Origin: an uncultured Clostridia bacterium | GTDB taxonomy: Bacteria; Bacillota; Clostridia; Christensenellales; Borkfalkiaceae | Assembly: GCA_937920115.1 (NCBI GenBank) | Contig: CALGVF010000389.1 | Coordinates: 1-9,722, forward strand | Length of the DNA stretch: 9,722 nucleotides | Direction: 5' to 3' | Part shown: positions 1 through 5,791 of the stretch, piece after piece | How the letters are laid out: every line of letters starts with the position of its first letter | Position numbering within the stretch: the stretch's first letter is position 1 | Position numbers and translations under genes: made by a program | Notes under the pieces: generated by a model | Seen by the model: only the letters and a program-made list of their open reading frames with translations | Database searches by the model: none | What the model was told of the DNA's origin: nothing

Positions 1-645
1 CCCGTTTTCGGAAATAAGGGATAAATTTTTCAGGTGCATGTCCGAGTTCCCGGCGAGAAACGAAAAAACCACCCTTATAAAAAGTTCGGTCAAATCGAAT
101 AATTTTTGACAAGAATATTTTTTTATCACGTCGGAACAGCGATTGTACGACCCCTTGTATTTATCTTCCGTTACGCGAAGGTCGAGTTGACAAAAATCTT
201 CCATCGCAAGTTTTCTTTCGCCGACCCTGTCCACTCGTTTGGTAATATACGCGAGTTCACCGCTTTCCATCGCGATTAACGCGAACGGAACTGTTTTTAT
301 CCCCGCAAACTTTGCCATCGACATTACCATATATTCGTTTTCGGGCAGCATTGCGTACTCTTCCGTCTGAGGTTTCAGAATATATCCCGAAGGATAACCG
401 ACAAGGGTCAGCCGTCCGCCGTCTTCCTTCGTCAGATGCAATGACAATTTTTTCTGAACGCCCGGAACGGTATACCCCGCCCGACTGTTTTTAGCAGCGA
501 GTTCCCGCAAAACCTCTTCCGTTAAATTCAAGGTCGGCAACTCGTTTATTCCGAAAAAGTTTTTAACGCATTTTTTATGCCAACGCCACGAAATTTCTTT
601 ATCGGAAACGCCCGTCAATTCCTTTCCGCAACAAAGACACCTCAT
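1..645 (-). CDS. hipT: HipT/HipA-like serine/threonine kinase toxin, C-terminus beyond window
   Basis: The first 215 residues of a HipA-family kinase are visible; the rest lies past the window edge. The protein lacks the usual HipA N-terminal subdomain, which is encoded by the preceding gene, as in HipBST systems. Visible elements: an N-terminal C3-x2-C6...H23-x2-C26 cluster that could bind zinc; a Gly-rich loop T59-V-P-G-V-Q-K-K66 equivalent to the HipA/HipT autophosphorylation loop; an ATP-site lysine in Y-I-L-K91-P; the K-R-V-D-R motif (136-140); and the catalytic loop G-N-S-D202-M-H-L-K-N. The Mg-binding Asp further on is not in view. The ATG overlaps the hipS stop (ATGA) and has GAGGAGG about 8 nt upstream, so this is a true separate gene, not a frameshifted hipA. 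Known HipA kinases phosphorylate aminoacyl-tRNA synthetases (GltX for HipA, TrpS for E. coli HipT); the target here is unknown. Confidence 0.9.
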   Translation of the reverse strand, partial: MRCLCCGKELTGVSDKEISWRWHKKCVKNFFGINELPTLNLTEEVLRELAAKNSRAGYTVPGVQKKLSLHLTKEDGGRLTLVGYPSGYILKPQTEEYAMLPENEYMVMSMAKFAGIKTVPFALIAMESGELAYITKRVDRVGERKLAMEDFCQLDLRVTEDKYKGSYNRCSDVIKKYSCQKLFDLTELFIRVVFSFLAGNSDMHLKNLSLISENG

Positions 646-974
646 TCTTTTTCCTCCTCGATCGAAACGTTGCCCACGCAATCTTTACACGCAACCAAAA
701 GCAATCCGAATCGGTCTTTCTCGTCCAACTTCCAATTACGCGAGACTACGTTTAAAAGCCACCCCTCGGGGATAAGTCCGTCGAAAAAGGGGAACAAAGT
801 ACGGGAAAAATACGGCTCCGCTCTTTTGGGCAACGTTAAACTGATCGACTTTCCCGCCGATTCGGCGTATTCCGCGTTATAAGCAAAAACGTAACCTTCG
901 TCCGTCTCCCGTAGAACGCCCGCCTGACTTTTATCCACAAAAACCTTAGCGGAACGAAAACCGTTATTCGTCAT
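642..974 (-). CDS. hipS: HipS-like protein (stand-alone HipA N-terminal subdomain)
   Basis: This 110-residue protein matches the Couple_hipA N-terminal subdomain: strands around A-K-V-F-V-D (9-14) and G-Y-V-F-A-Y (27-32), the S-L-T-L-P-K stretch (45-50), the hallmark F-F-D-G-L-I-P-E-G-W72 and the later D-C-V-G-N-V. In E. coli HipBST, HipS is the antitoxin and puts a Trp into the HipT active site; W72 of the conserved L/I-P-E-G-W is the obvious candidate here (inference). An in-frame TTG sits at 980, but I chose the ATG at 974 because GAGGTGG lies 6 nt upstream of it and directly abuts the TTG. The gene overlaps the HTH gene by 11 nt and the kinase gene by 4 nt, indicating translational coupling. 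Confidence 0.88.
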   Translation of the reverse strand: MTNNGFRSAKVFVDKSQAGVLRETDEGYVFAYNAEYAESAGKSISLTLPKRAEPYFSRTLFPFFDGLIPEGWLLNVVSRNWKLDEKDRFGLLLVACKDCVGNVSIEEEKE

Positions 975-1170
975 CTTCAACCACCTCGATTTTCAGCGAT
1001 AAAAATTTTAACGCATGATTGACTTTATCCAAGCGAACGGTCTGCTTTCCCTGTTCTAACTCGCGAATAAAACGAAGCCCCAATCCCGATCTCATCGCAA
1101 ACTCCTGCTGAGTCAACCCTAACTTTTTTCTTTTTTGCCTGACGCAATTTGCAATAATATTTGTTTCCAT
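964..1170 (-). CDS. hipB: HipB-like XRE-family DNA-binding antitoxin/autorepressor
   Basis: A 68-residue protein that is almost entirely one XRE/Cro helix-turn-helix: L-G-L-T-Q-Q-E-F (17-24) is helix 2 and G-L-R-F-I-R-E-L-E-Q-G-K (31-42) holds the recognition helix, followed by the HipB-typical T-V-R-L-D-K-V-N-H-A-L. It is shorter than E. coli HipB and ends in an acidic tail (E-V-V-E-D-D-E). The open frame continues upstream to a TTG at 1245, but that extension would run through two operator repeats and the promoter and has no ribosome binding site, so I use the ATG at 1170. No Shine-Dalgarno precedes this ATG; the promoter geometry predicts a leaderless mRNA. It heads the hipB-hipS-hipT order and probably represses its own promoter through the three inverted repeats just upstream. 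Confidence 0.9.
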   Translation of the reverse strand: METNIIANCVRQKRKKLGLTQQEFAMRSGLGLRFIRELEQGKQTVRLDKVNHALKFLSLKIEVVEDDE

Positions 1171-1176
1171 ATTTTT

Positions 1177-1205
1177 ATTATACACCCTTTCGGGTATATT
1201 GTCAA
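1177..1205 (-). promoter_or_regulatory. Consensus sigma70 promoter of the hip operon
   Basis: On the minus strand, a perfect -35 TTGACA (1205-1200) and a perfect -10 TATAAT (1182-1177) are separated by exactly 17 nt. The spacer is filled by the proximal inverted repeat, so a bound HipB would block RNA polymerase. The expected start point, about 6-7 nt past the -10, is at 1171-1170, on the hipB ATG itself. Both boxes are seen directly; activity and start point are inferred. Confidence 0.85.
1181..1198. promoter_or_regulatory. Hip operator 1 (promoter-proximal)
   Basis: TACACC-N6-GGTATA (7-mers TACACCC/GGGTATA around TTTC) is an 18-bp inverted repeat with one mismatched pair, centred at 1189.5. 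The known E. coli HipB operator, TATCC-N8-GGATA, has the same 18-bp overall length and a similar TAT..CC/GG..ATA layout. It lies inside the promoter spacer. HipB binding is inferred. Confidence 0.75.
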
Positions 1206-1220
1206 CATATTTTACAAATA

Positions 1221-1240
1221 TTATACCCGATACGGTATAA
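1221..1240. promoter_or_regulatory. Hip operator 2 (middle)
   Basis: TTATACC-N6-GGTATAA is a perfect 7+7 inverted repeat centred at 1230.5, exactly 41 bp from operator 1. Its inner spacer (CGATAC) differs from operators 1 and 3, so the conserved part is the half-site pair, which argues for a protein-binding site. Minus-strand TATAAT also occurs at its edge (1225-1220), without a good -35 box. Confidence 0.75.
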
Positions 1241-1262
1241 TACAAATAAAATAAGCCTATAC

Positions 1263-1280
1263 TACACCCTTTCGGGTATA
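1263..1280. promoter_or_regulatory. Hip operator 3 (distal)
   Basis: Identical in all 18 positions, plus the flanking TT, to operator 1 (TACACCCTTTCGGGTATA), centred at 1271.5 and again 41 bp from its neighbour. The promoter boxes flanking operator 1 are degenerate here: TGCTTA replaces TTGACA and TAGTAT replaces TATAAT. This looks like a copy of the operator without a strong promoter. Confidence 0.72.
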
Positions 1281-1320
1281 TTAAGCATATAACACGCGGC
1301 TGTTACGTTTTTGTTTTGGT

Positions 1321-1351
1321 AAAAAAAAGACGCCCGATTTTGTTCAGGCGT
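1321..1351 (-). terminator. Intrinsic terminator of the ABC-F/permease/hydrolase operon
   Basis: On the minus strand, ACGCCTG (1351-1345) pairs with CGGGCGT (1336-1330), a 7-bp stem with one G-T pair and an 8-nt loop, followed by a T-rich tract (complement of the A-run 1321-1328). It begins 8 nt after the hydrolase stop codon and separates that operon from the hip control region. Confidence 0.85.
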
Positions 1352-1358
1352 TCTGATT

Positions 1359-2144
1359 TTATCCTATAAAAAAGTCAGCGACGTACTTTTCGTCGTTTCT
1401 AAGTACCGCCGTGTGGTTTTCGGCAGTACCTGCGATTTCCGACGAGTAAACAGCCAACTCCTTGACCGTATCTTTGTCGTTTCCGAGCGAGTGCGGGTGG
1501 TGGTCGACCCCGACTTTAACGTAATAAGTAAGCGGTACGCCGTTTAACTTGCAATATTCTATCATTTTCAACGAATTTTTCTTAAATGCTACCACGCTGT
1601 CGCTGTCGCCCGCAATTAAAAGCGTGGGGATTTTCAGCGAAAAATACTTGTCGAAATTCTCCACGGGATAACCGCCGTAGTTTAAATATTCCTCTTCCGA
1701 CTTAAAACCGTACTCTTTAAGTACCTGCTCGTAAAGTCCGTTTTCACCGTACTTATCCCCTTTTCTCGGCCACGTTCTGAGGTCTAAAACGGGAGCGTCG
1801 AAATACGCCTTTTTAACCGTTTCGGGGTGAGCGAGCGTATAGTTGAATGCGTAAAGTCCGCCCCTCGAAAAGCCTATTATTCCGCATTTTTCGCTTAAAA
1901 ACGGGTATCTTTTCATCATTTCGAGGTAAAAACCGTACATAAGTTTTACCGCTTCGGGACTGCCGTATTTGTCCGATATTCCATAGTACGCCCTTAAAAA
2001 CCCCTTTTCGCAAAGAGAGTTTTCCGCTTTGTCGAAAGCGTAGAAAAACTCCGTTTTCCAAAGCCATTCGCCGTTCGGCTCGGACGGTATAATCACCGTC
2101 GCTTCGTAGCCGTTTACGATAAATTTTTCGATTTTGTTTTCCAT
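1359..2144 (-). CDS. Alpha/beta-hydrolase family protein
   Basis: 261 residues with an alpha/beta-hydrolase layout. The nucleophile elbow is G91-F-S93-R-G-G, the acid is probably D180 or D182 in I-A-G-D-S-D-S, and the base lies in V-D-H215-H-P-H218-S-L, so the triad is complete. There is no signal peptide or transmembrane segment, so it should be cytoplasmic. The H-H-P-H-S-L motif resembles esterase/acetyl-xylan-esterase-like and peptidase-like hydrolases, but the substrate cannot be read from the sequence. The start is well supported: AGGAG sits 8 nt upstream of the ATG. The start is only 2 nt after the permease stop, so the two genes are translated from one mRNA, suggesting the hydrolase acts on something the permease moves, or that both serve the same stress. 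It is the last gene of the operon. Confidence 0.85.
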   Translation of the reverse strand: MENKIEKFIVNGYEATVIIPSEPNGEWLWKTEFFYAFDKAENSLCEKGFLRAYYGISDKYGSPEAVKLMYGFYLEMMKRYPFLSEKCGIIGFSRGGLYAFNYTLAHPETVKKAYFDAPVLDLRTWPRKGDKYGENGLYEQVLKEYGFKSEEEYLNYGGYPVENFDKYFSLKIPTLLIAGDSDSVVAFKKNSLKMIEYCKLNGVPLTYYVKVGVDHHPHSLGNDKDTVKELAVYSSEIAGTAENHTAVLRNDEKYVADFFIG

Positions 2145-2146
2145 GG

Positions 2147-3265
2147 TTAAACTCCTATAATTATTTCAAATATCACGAGTACCGCGAGGTACGAGAAATT
2201 TATCAGAAGAAACTTCAATATATACGGAGCGGTTTTGCCGCCCGTCTGTCTGTATTTGCCGAGCGTTATAAGACTCGCAAGGCTCGCTATGGGCGTTCCG
2301 AGACCGCCGATATTCACGCCGACAAGAAGCGGAGCGTAATTTTCCGTAAATCTGCAAAGCAGCGTAGCCGACGGAACGTTGGATATTATCTGACAGGAAA
2401 GCACCGACACAATGAGCGTATTTTTATCAAGAAGTCCGCCTATAAGTTCGTGAACGGCGTTTATCCTCGACATATTACCGCTGAAAACGAAAAACGCCGC
2501 GAACGTTAAAAGAAGCGGATAGTTGACCGTTTTAAACGCCTTTATATCGAATATCAGTATGCCGACGGTCGCTATTCCGATACCTATATAGTAAGGGAAA
2601 AGTCTCAGAACCGAACACACCGACAAGGCAAAAAGTACGAGATATATAACCGTTCTTTTCGTATCCGATTTGTACTCCGTATCGTCCGCAACCGTCGCGG
2701 GTTCTCTCTTCACTACGAAACAGCACGCGACTATAAGGACGAGCGACACCAAAAAGGGCGGAGCCATTATTTTCAGAAATTCCGCTACGGGTATTTGGTA
2801 GTACGAGAACAAAAACAGGTTCTGCGGGTTGCCGAACGGGGTCAACATACCGCCGAGGTTAGCCGCTATATTCTGCAAAATAAACACATACGCCGTATAC
2901 TGCGGCTTGTCCGTACTTTTCAGCACGAAATAGCCGAGCGGCAAAAAGGTGATAAGAGCCATATCGTTCGCCATAATCATAGACCCGAAGTAGGTTATGA
3001 AAACGAGCGCGAAAACGATATTCCGCATATTTTTGAATTTTACTATTATTTTCCTCGCGAGTATCTCGAAAAACCGTATATTCGACAACGCTTCCACTAC
3101 GAGAAGCGTTCCGAATAAACACGCAAGCGTGGGCAAGTCGAAATAGCCGAGGTATTCTTTGTCGGGCGGCACGAAAAACGCCGTCACGGTCGCCGCTATT
3201 ACCGCTATTACAAGCACGGCGTTACTCTTTATGAATTTTAAGACCGTTTTCATATAAAACAACAC
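2147..3265 (-). CDS. SLC13/ArsB-superfamily (ion transporter superfamily) permease
   Basis: A polytopic inner-membrane protein of 372 residues with about ten hydrophobic segments. Two symmetric substrate/cation-site hairpins typical of the IT superfamily (SLC13, CitM, ArsB, NhaD) are visible: G-G-M-L-T-P-F-G-N-P-Q-N around 138-149 in the first half, and S-N-V-P-S-A (295-300) with G-G-L-G-T-P (320-325) in the second. A polar N-D pair sits in a membrane segment near 100. Such proteins move anions such as di- or tricarboxylates with Na+ or H+, or arsenite; which applies here is not decidable. The frame is open to a GTG at 3277, but I use the GTG at 3265 because AGGTGG lies 8 nt before it; an ATG at 3253 is also possible. 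It follows the ABC-F gene after a short gap holding a hairpin, and precedes the hydrolase by 2 nt. Confidence 0.85.
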   Translation of the reverse strand: MLFYMKTVLKFIKSNAVLVIAVIAATVTAFFVPPDKEYLGYFDLPTLACLFGTLLVVEALSNIRFFEILARKIIVKFKNMRNIVFALVFITYFGSMIMANDMALITFLPLGYFVLKSTDKPQYTAYVFILQNIAANLGGMLTPFGNPQNLFLFSYYQIPVAEFLKIMAPPFLVSLVLIVACCFVVKREPATVADDTEYKSDTKRTVIYLVLFALSVCSVLRLFPYYIGIGIATVGILIFDIKAFKTVNYPLLLTFAAFFVFSGNMSRINAVHELIGGLLDKNTLIVSVLSCQIISNVPSATLLCRFTENYAPLLVGVNIGGLGTPIASLASLITLGKYRQTGGKTAPYILKFLLINFSYLAVLVIFEIIIGV

Positions 3266-3286
3266 GGAAAAGTCCACCTATAAGTC

Positions 3287-3313
3287 GATTATCGGCGGCT
3301 TTTACCGATAATC
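3287..3313. other. 9-bp perfect hairpin between ABC-F and permease genes
   Basis: GATTATCGG (3287-3295) and CCGATAATC (3305-3313) form a perfect 9-bp stem with a 9-nt loop. It begins 6 nt after the ABC-F stop codon. No T-run follows on either strand, so it is not a standard terminator. It could be an mRNA processing or stability element, or a weak attenuator that lowers permease and hydrolase expression relative to ABC-F (inference). Confidence 0.6.
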
Positions 3314-3318
3314 ACCTC

Positions 3319-4863
3319 TTATTTCGCCCGAGCGTCGAAGATAATATCGCAAAGCCCTTCGGCAAAATCGGGTTCGTGAGTTACGAGTATCAACGCCCCT
3401 TCGTATTTCTGCAAAGCCTCTTTCAACGCCTTTTTAGCCTTTACGTCGAGGTGGTTCGTAGGTTCGTCGAGAATGAGAATATTCGACGGCGAATTGCCCA
3501 AAATGGCGAGTTTAAGCCGCATCATCTCGCCGCCCGAAAGGGTGGAAACGGGTTTTACGGCGAGGTCGCCCGAAAGTCCTACGGTCGCGAGAGCCGAACG
3601 GACTTCCTTTTGCGAAAGTCTCGGAAACGCGGCTTGGTACACGTTATACGCCGACAGACTGCCGTTTTCGAAGCCGAGTTCCTGTTCTATATAGCCTATT
3701 TTCGCCGCGGGGTGGAAGTTGAACGAACCGCCGAGACTCGGTATTTTACGCATCAAAGTTTTCAAAAGCGTCGTTTTTCCTACTCCGTTCGTTCCTCTTA
3801 TCCATATTTTTGAAGTCGAGCCGAGGTGAAAATCGACGTCGGGAATAAGTTGCGAAGTATAACCGACTTTAAGTCCTTTAACAATAAGCAAATCCTTGGT
3901 GTTAAGGTCGATATAGGGGAAAGAAAAGGAGCAATCTCTCTCGACGGACGGCTTCGCCATGACGTTTATACGCCCGAGCATTTTCTTTCTCGAATTAGCC
4001 ATACCGGCGGTGGAAGCCCTCGCCCCGTTGCGGTCGATGTAGTCCTGCAACTTCTTTATTTCGGCTTGCTGACGGTTGTAATCGTCCTCGTACTGTTTGT
4101 TGAGTATTTCGCGTTTGACAAGGTATTGGTCGTAGTTGCCCGTGAACTTGCGTATCTGCCCGTTCTCTATCGAGACAATCATTCTCGCCACGTTATTCAA
4201 AAACGCGGTGTCGTGCGAAATGACGAGGAAGGTCTTTTTATAGGAGTTCAAAAACTTCGTGAGCCACTCTATATGTTCGACGTCGAGGAAGTTCGTAGGC
4301 TCGTCCAGAAGGGTTAAATCCTGTCCTTCCAAAAGGAGTTTCGACAGCATCAGTTTAGCCCTCTCGCCGCCCGATAAATTGCCGATAATCGTCTCATAGC
4401 CGAACTTATTGACTCCTAAGCCGTTTGCGATTTTCTTAATCTGAGCCTCCAAGTCGTAGTAGTCGGCGTCGTTTAACTCCTCTTGAAGTTCCGAGGACTT
4501 CGCGACGAGTTCGTCGAGTTTATCGCCGCCCGCTTCGCACATTTCGGCGTAGATTTTTTCAAGTTCGGCGTTCTTCTCGTCGAGGTAGGAAAACGCTTCG
4601 CGTAAATACTGCATTACGGTAAGCGACTTATCCAAAGTCGCGTGTTGGTCGAGGTATCCTATTCGCATGCGGGGTAGTCTCTTGATTTCGCCCTCGTCCT
4701 GAACGATTTTGCCCGCTATTATATTTATGAACGTGGACTTACCCGCTCCGTTTAAGCCGACGACGCCGATATGCTCGCCGTTATTCACCGTAAGGTCGGA
4801 TTTTACAAACAAATCTCTGTCGTCGTAGCGGTGGGAAAGCCCTTTAATCTCTAATATACTCAT
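3319..4863 (-). CDS. ABC-F family ATPase (duplicated ATP-binding cassettes)
   Basis: 514 residues with two complete ATP-binding cassettes and no membrane segment, the ABC-F layout. Cassette 1: Walker A G36-L-N-G-A-G-K-S43, signature L163-S-G-G-E, Walker B L-L-D-E188, switch His217. Cassette 2: Walker A G357-T-N-G-V-G-K-T364, signature L442-S-G-G-E, Walker B I-L-D-E467, switch His496. Both catalytic Glu are present, so both sites should hydrolyse ATP. The charged linker at about 250-310, with A-R-A-S-T-A-G and S-R-K-K-M-L, is the P-site tRNA-interacting region of ribosome-binding ABC-F proteins. Members either tune translation (EttA, YbiT, Uup types) or protect ribosomes from antibiotics (Vga, Lsa, OptrA types); I cannot separate these here. 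A weak minus-strand promoter, TTTATA-N18-TATTAT, overlaps the divergent gene's start. The ribosome binding site is weak (GAAAAG). It is the first gene of the operon. Confidence 0.93.
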   Translation of the reverse strand: MSILEIKGLSHRYDDRDLFVKSDLTVNNGEHIGVVGLNGAGKSTFINIIAGKIVQDEGEIKRLPRMRIGYLDQHATLDKSLTVMQYLREAFSYLDEKNAELEKIYAEMCEAGGDKLDELVAKSSELQEELNDADYYDLEAQIKKIANGLGVNKFGYETIIGNLSGGERAKLMLSKLLLEGQDLTLLDEPTNFLDVEHIEWLTKFLNSYKKTFLVISHDTAFLNNVARMIVSIENGQIRKFTGNYDQYLVKREILNKQYEDDYNRQQAEIKKLQDYIDRNGARASTAGMANSRKKMLGRINVMAKPSVERDCSFSFPYIDLNTKDLLIVKGLKVGYTSQLIPDVDFHLGSTSKIWIRGTNGVGKTTLLKTLMRKIPSLGGSFNFHPAAKIGYIEQELGFENGSLSAYNVYQAAFPRLSQKEVRSALATVGLSGDLAVKPVSTLSGGEMMRLKLAILGNSPSNILILDEPTNHLDVKAKKALKEALQKYEGALILVTHEPDFAEGLCDIIFDARAK

Positions 4864-4879
4864 TTTCTTTTCGTTTTAG

Positions 4880-4907
4880 TTGACTTTTTTTCTTTTCGGT
4901 TTATAAT
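4880..4907 (+). promoter_or_regulatory. Sigma70 promoter of the PH-like membrane protein gene
   Basis: TTGACT (4880-4885), a 16-nt spacer and TATAAT (4902-4907). The predicted start point at about 4914-4915 falls on the ATG at 4915, so the mRNA would be leaderless; the bases before the ATG (TAATAATT) contain no Shine-Dalgarno. Confidence 0.75.
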
Positions 4908-4914
4908 AATAATT

Positions 4915-5376
4915 ATGAAATTCAAATATAAATACAAAACCTATATACTTATATCGTTTATTCTCGTTTACGTACTCGGGGCGGTATGCTTCGTCTGGAA
5001 TTTATACAGGTTGATAGCCGCGGCGACGAGTCCCATAGAACTGTCCCCTTACAATTATATAACCTATTCGCTCTGTCTCGTACTTCCCGTCGTTTTCGAC
5101 GTTTTCGTGACTGCGGCTCTTATAAACTCGTGTTACGAGATTAAAAACGGGTTTTTGTGGGTTCGGTTCGGACTGCTCGCCGACAAATACAAGATTGCCG
5201 ATATCGACTCGCTGATAAAGAACGTGAGTTTAAATAAACTTACGATTATATTCAAAGACGAAAGTCCGATGAAAGTGATAATCGACGAAAGCAAGTTCGA
5301 CGATTTTTCGACCGAGATACTTAAAATAAACAAGACGATTTCCTATTCTCAGGTTTCCGAGGATAGCCACAAGTGA
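4915..5376 (+). CDS. Small membrane protein with bacterial PH-like domain
   Basis: 153 residues. A basic start (K-F-K-Y-K-Y-K) precedes two hydrophobic segments at about 9-31 and 49-71, then a soluble C-terminal part of about 80 residues. That part reads Y-E-I-K-N-G-F-L-W-V-R-F-G-L-L, a K-Y-K-I-A-D-I-D-S-L turn, then alternating strands (L-N-K-L-T-I-I-F, M-K-V-I-I-D) and a final helix, the pattern of bacterial PH domains found after two membrane helices (YdbT/bPH-like). No enzymatic motif is visible and the function is unknown. It is transcribed divergently from the ABC-F gene across a 51-nt gap and is closed by its own terminator, so it is monocistronic. The two genes may share control through their overlapping promoters. 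Confidence 0.8.
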   Translation: MKFKYKYKTYILISFILVYVLGAVCFVWNLYRLIAAATSPIELSPYNYITYSLCLVLPVVFDVFVTAALINSCYEIKNGFLWVRFGLLADKYKIADIDSLIKNVSLNKLTIIFKDESPMKVIIDESKFDDFSTEILKINKTISYSQVSEDSHK

Positions 5377-5396
5377 TTTTTAATCGGAATAACGTT

Positions 5397-5431
5397 AAGG
5401 CGTGAAATTATTGTTTCCCGCCTTTTATTTT
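5397..5431 (+). terminator. Intrinsic terminator of the PH-like protein gene
   Basis: AAGGCG (5397-5402) pairs with CGCCTT (5419-5424). A T/C mismatch and an inner GAAA/TTTC pairing extend the stem, and the arm runs into TTTTATTTT. It lies 20 nt after the stop codon. Confidence 0.8.
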
Positions 5432-5455
5432 GCCGCATTTTTCTCGTCGCCGCAC

Positions 5456-5489
5456 ATATTCGTAAAACAACTTGTCGCAAGGCGAATAT
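5456..5489. repeat. Nested inverted repeat
   Basis: ATATTCG (5456-5462) and CGAATAT (5483-5489) enclose a smaller hairpin, CTTG-TCG-CAAG (5471-5481). There is no coding potential and no T-run. In this 415-nt gene-free stretch (5377-5791), apart from the two terminators, this repeat and the MITE-like element, I see nothing further. Confidence 0.45.
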
Positions 5490-5529
5490 AACTTTGCAAA
5501 CTTATCGCTTTCTGTTTACAATTACTCGC

Positions 5530-5678
5530 CTTCCCCTTTGGGGAAGGTGTCAACGAAGTTGACGAAAGAGGTTTTGCACCTTTAACGTATGAGGAGCGTG
5601 TCCATCATTTGCATTAATAACCTCTATCGTCTTGACTTCCATTTCATTCCGTCAAGCCACTTTCCCCAAAGGGGAAAG
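5530..5678. mobile_element. MITE-like element with palindromic ends
   Basis: About 150 bp with self-complementary, mutually inverted ends: CTTCCCCTTTGGGGAAGG at the left and CTTTCCCCAAAGGGGAAAG at the right (5660-5678). Reading inward, the arms also share GTG and then GACGA[A/T]AGAGGTT (5561-5573 and its complement near 5611-5623). Between them are smaller palindromes, GTCAAC-GAA-GTTGAC (5549-5563) and CTTGAC...GTCAAG. There is no transposase, so if mobile it is non-autonomous. No clear target-site duplication is visible. I recall repeats of this type scattered through Clostridia genomes; family membership is from memory. Confidence 0.65.
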
Positions 5679-5725
5679 CAAGAAATGTCGGATACGTATA
5701 ATAACCCGTTCAAGTATAAAAGTAT

Positions 5726-5771
5726 AAAAGACTGCGTTTCAAACCTTTTGGAAATGATTCGCAGTCTTTTT
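5726..5771. terminator. Bidirectional intrinsic terminator after the repeat protein gene
   Basis: AAAAGACTGCG (5726-5736) and CGCAGTCTTTT (5760-5770) form an 11-bp perfect stem. Reading on the minus strand it ends in TTTTATACTTTTAT, about 20 nt after the large gene's stop codon. On the plus strand it ends in TTTTT, so it can work both ways. Its main job is to end the large minus-strand gene. Confidence 0.85.
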
Positions 5772-5791
5772 AACTGTCTTATACAAATCGA

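Noticed and set aside
642..645. A frameshift splitting one hipA gene into two
   Set aside because: The downstream part has its own ATG with GAGGAGG at the right distance, and begins with a Cys-rich segment seen at the start of stand-alone HipT-like proteins. The split falls at the HipS/HipT boundary, so it is a natural gene border.
1171..1245. N-terminal extension of the HTH protein starting at TTG 1245
   Set aside because: It would be coded by the operator and promoter region, has no ribosome binding site, and its residues do not resemble HipB proteins.
3376..4317. Plus-strand frames inside the ABC-F gene
   Set aside because: They overlap a fully motif-supported ABC-F gene and show only Arg/Val-rich antisense composition.
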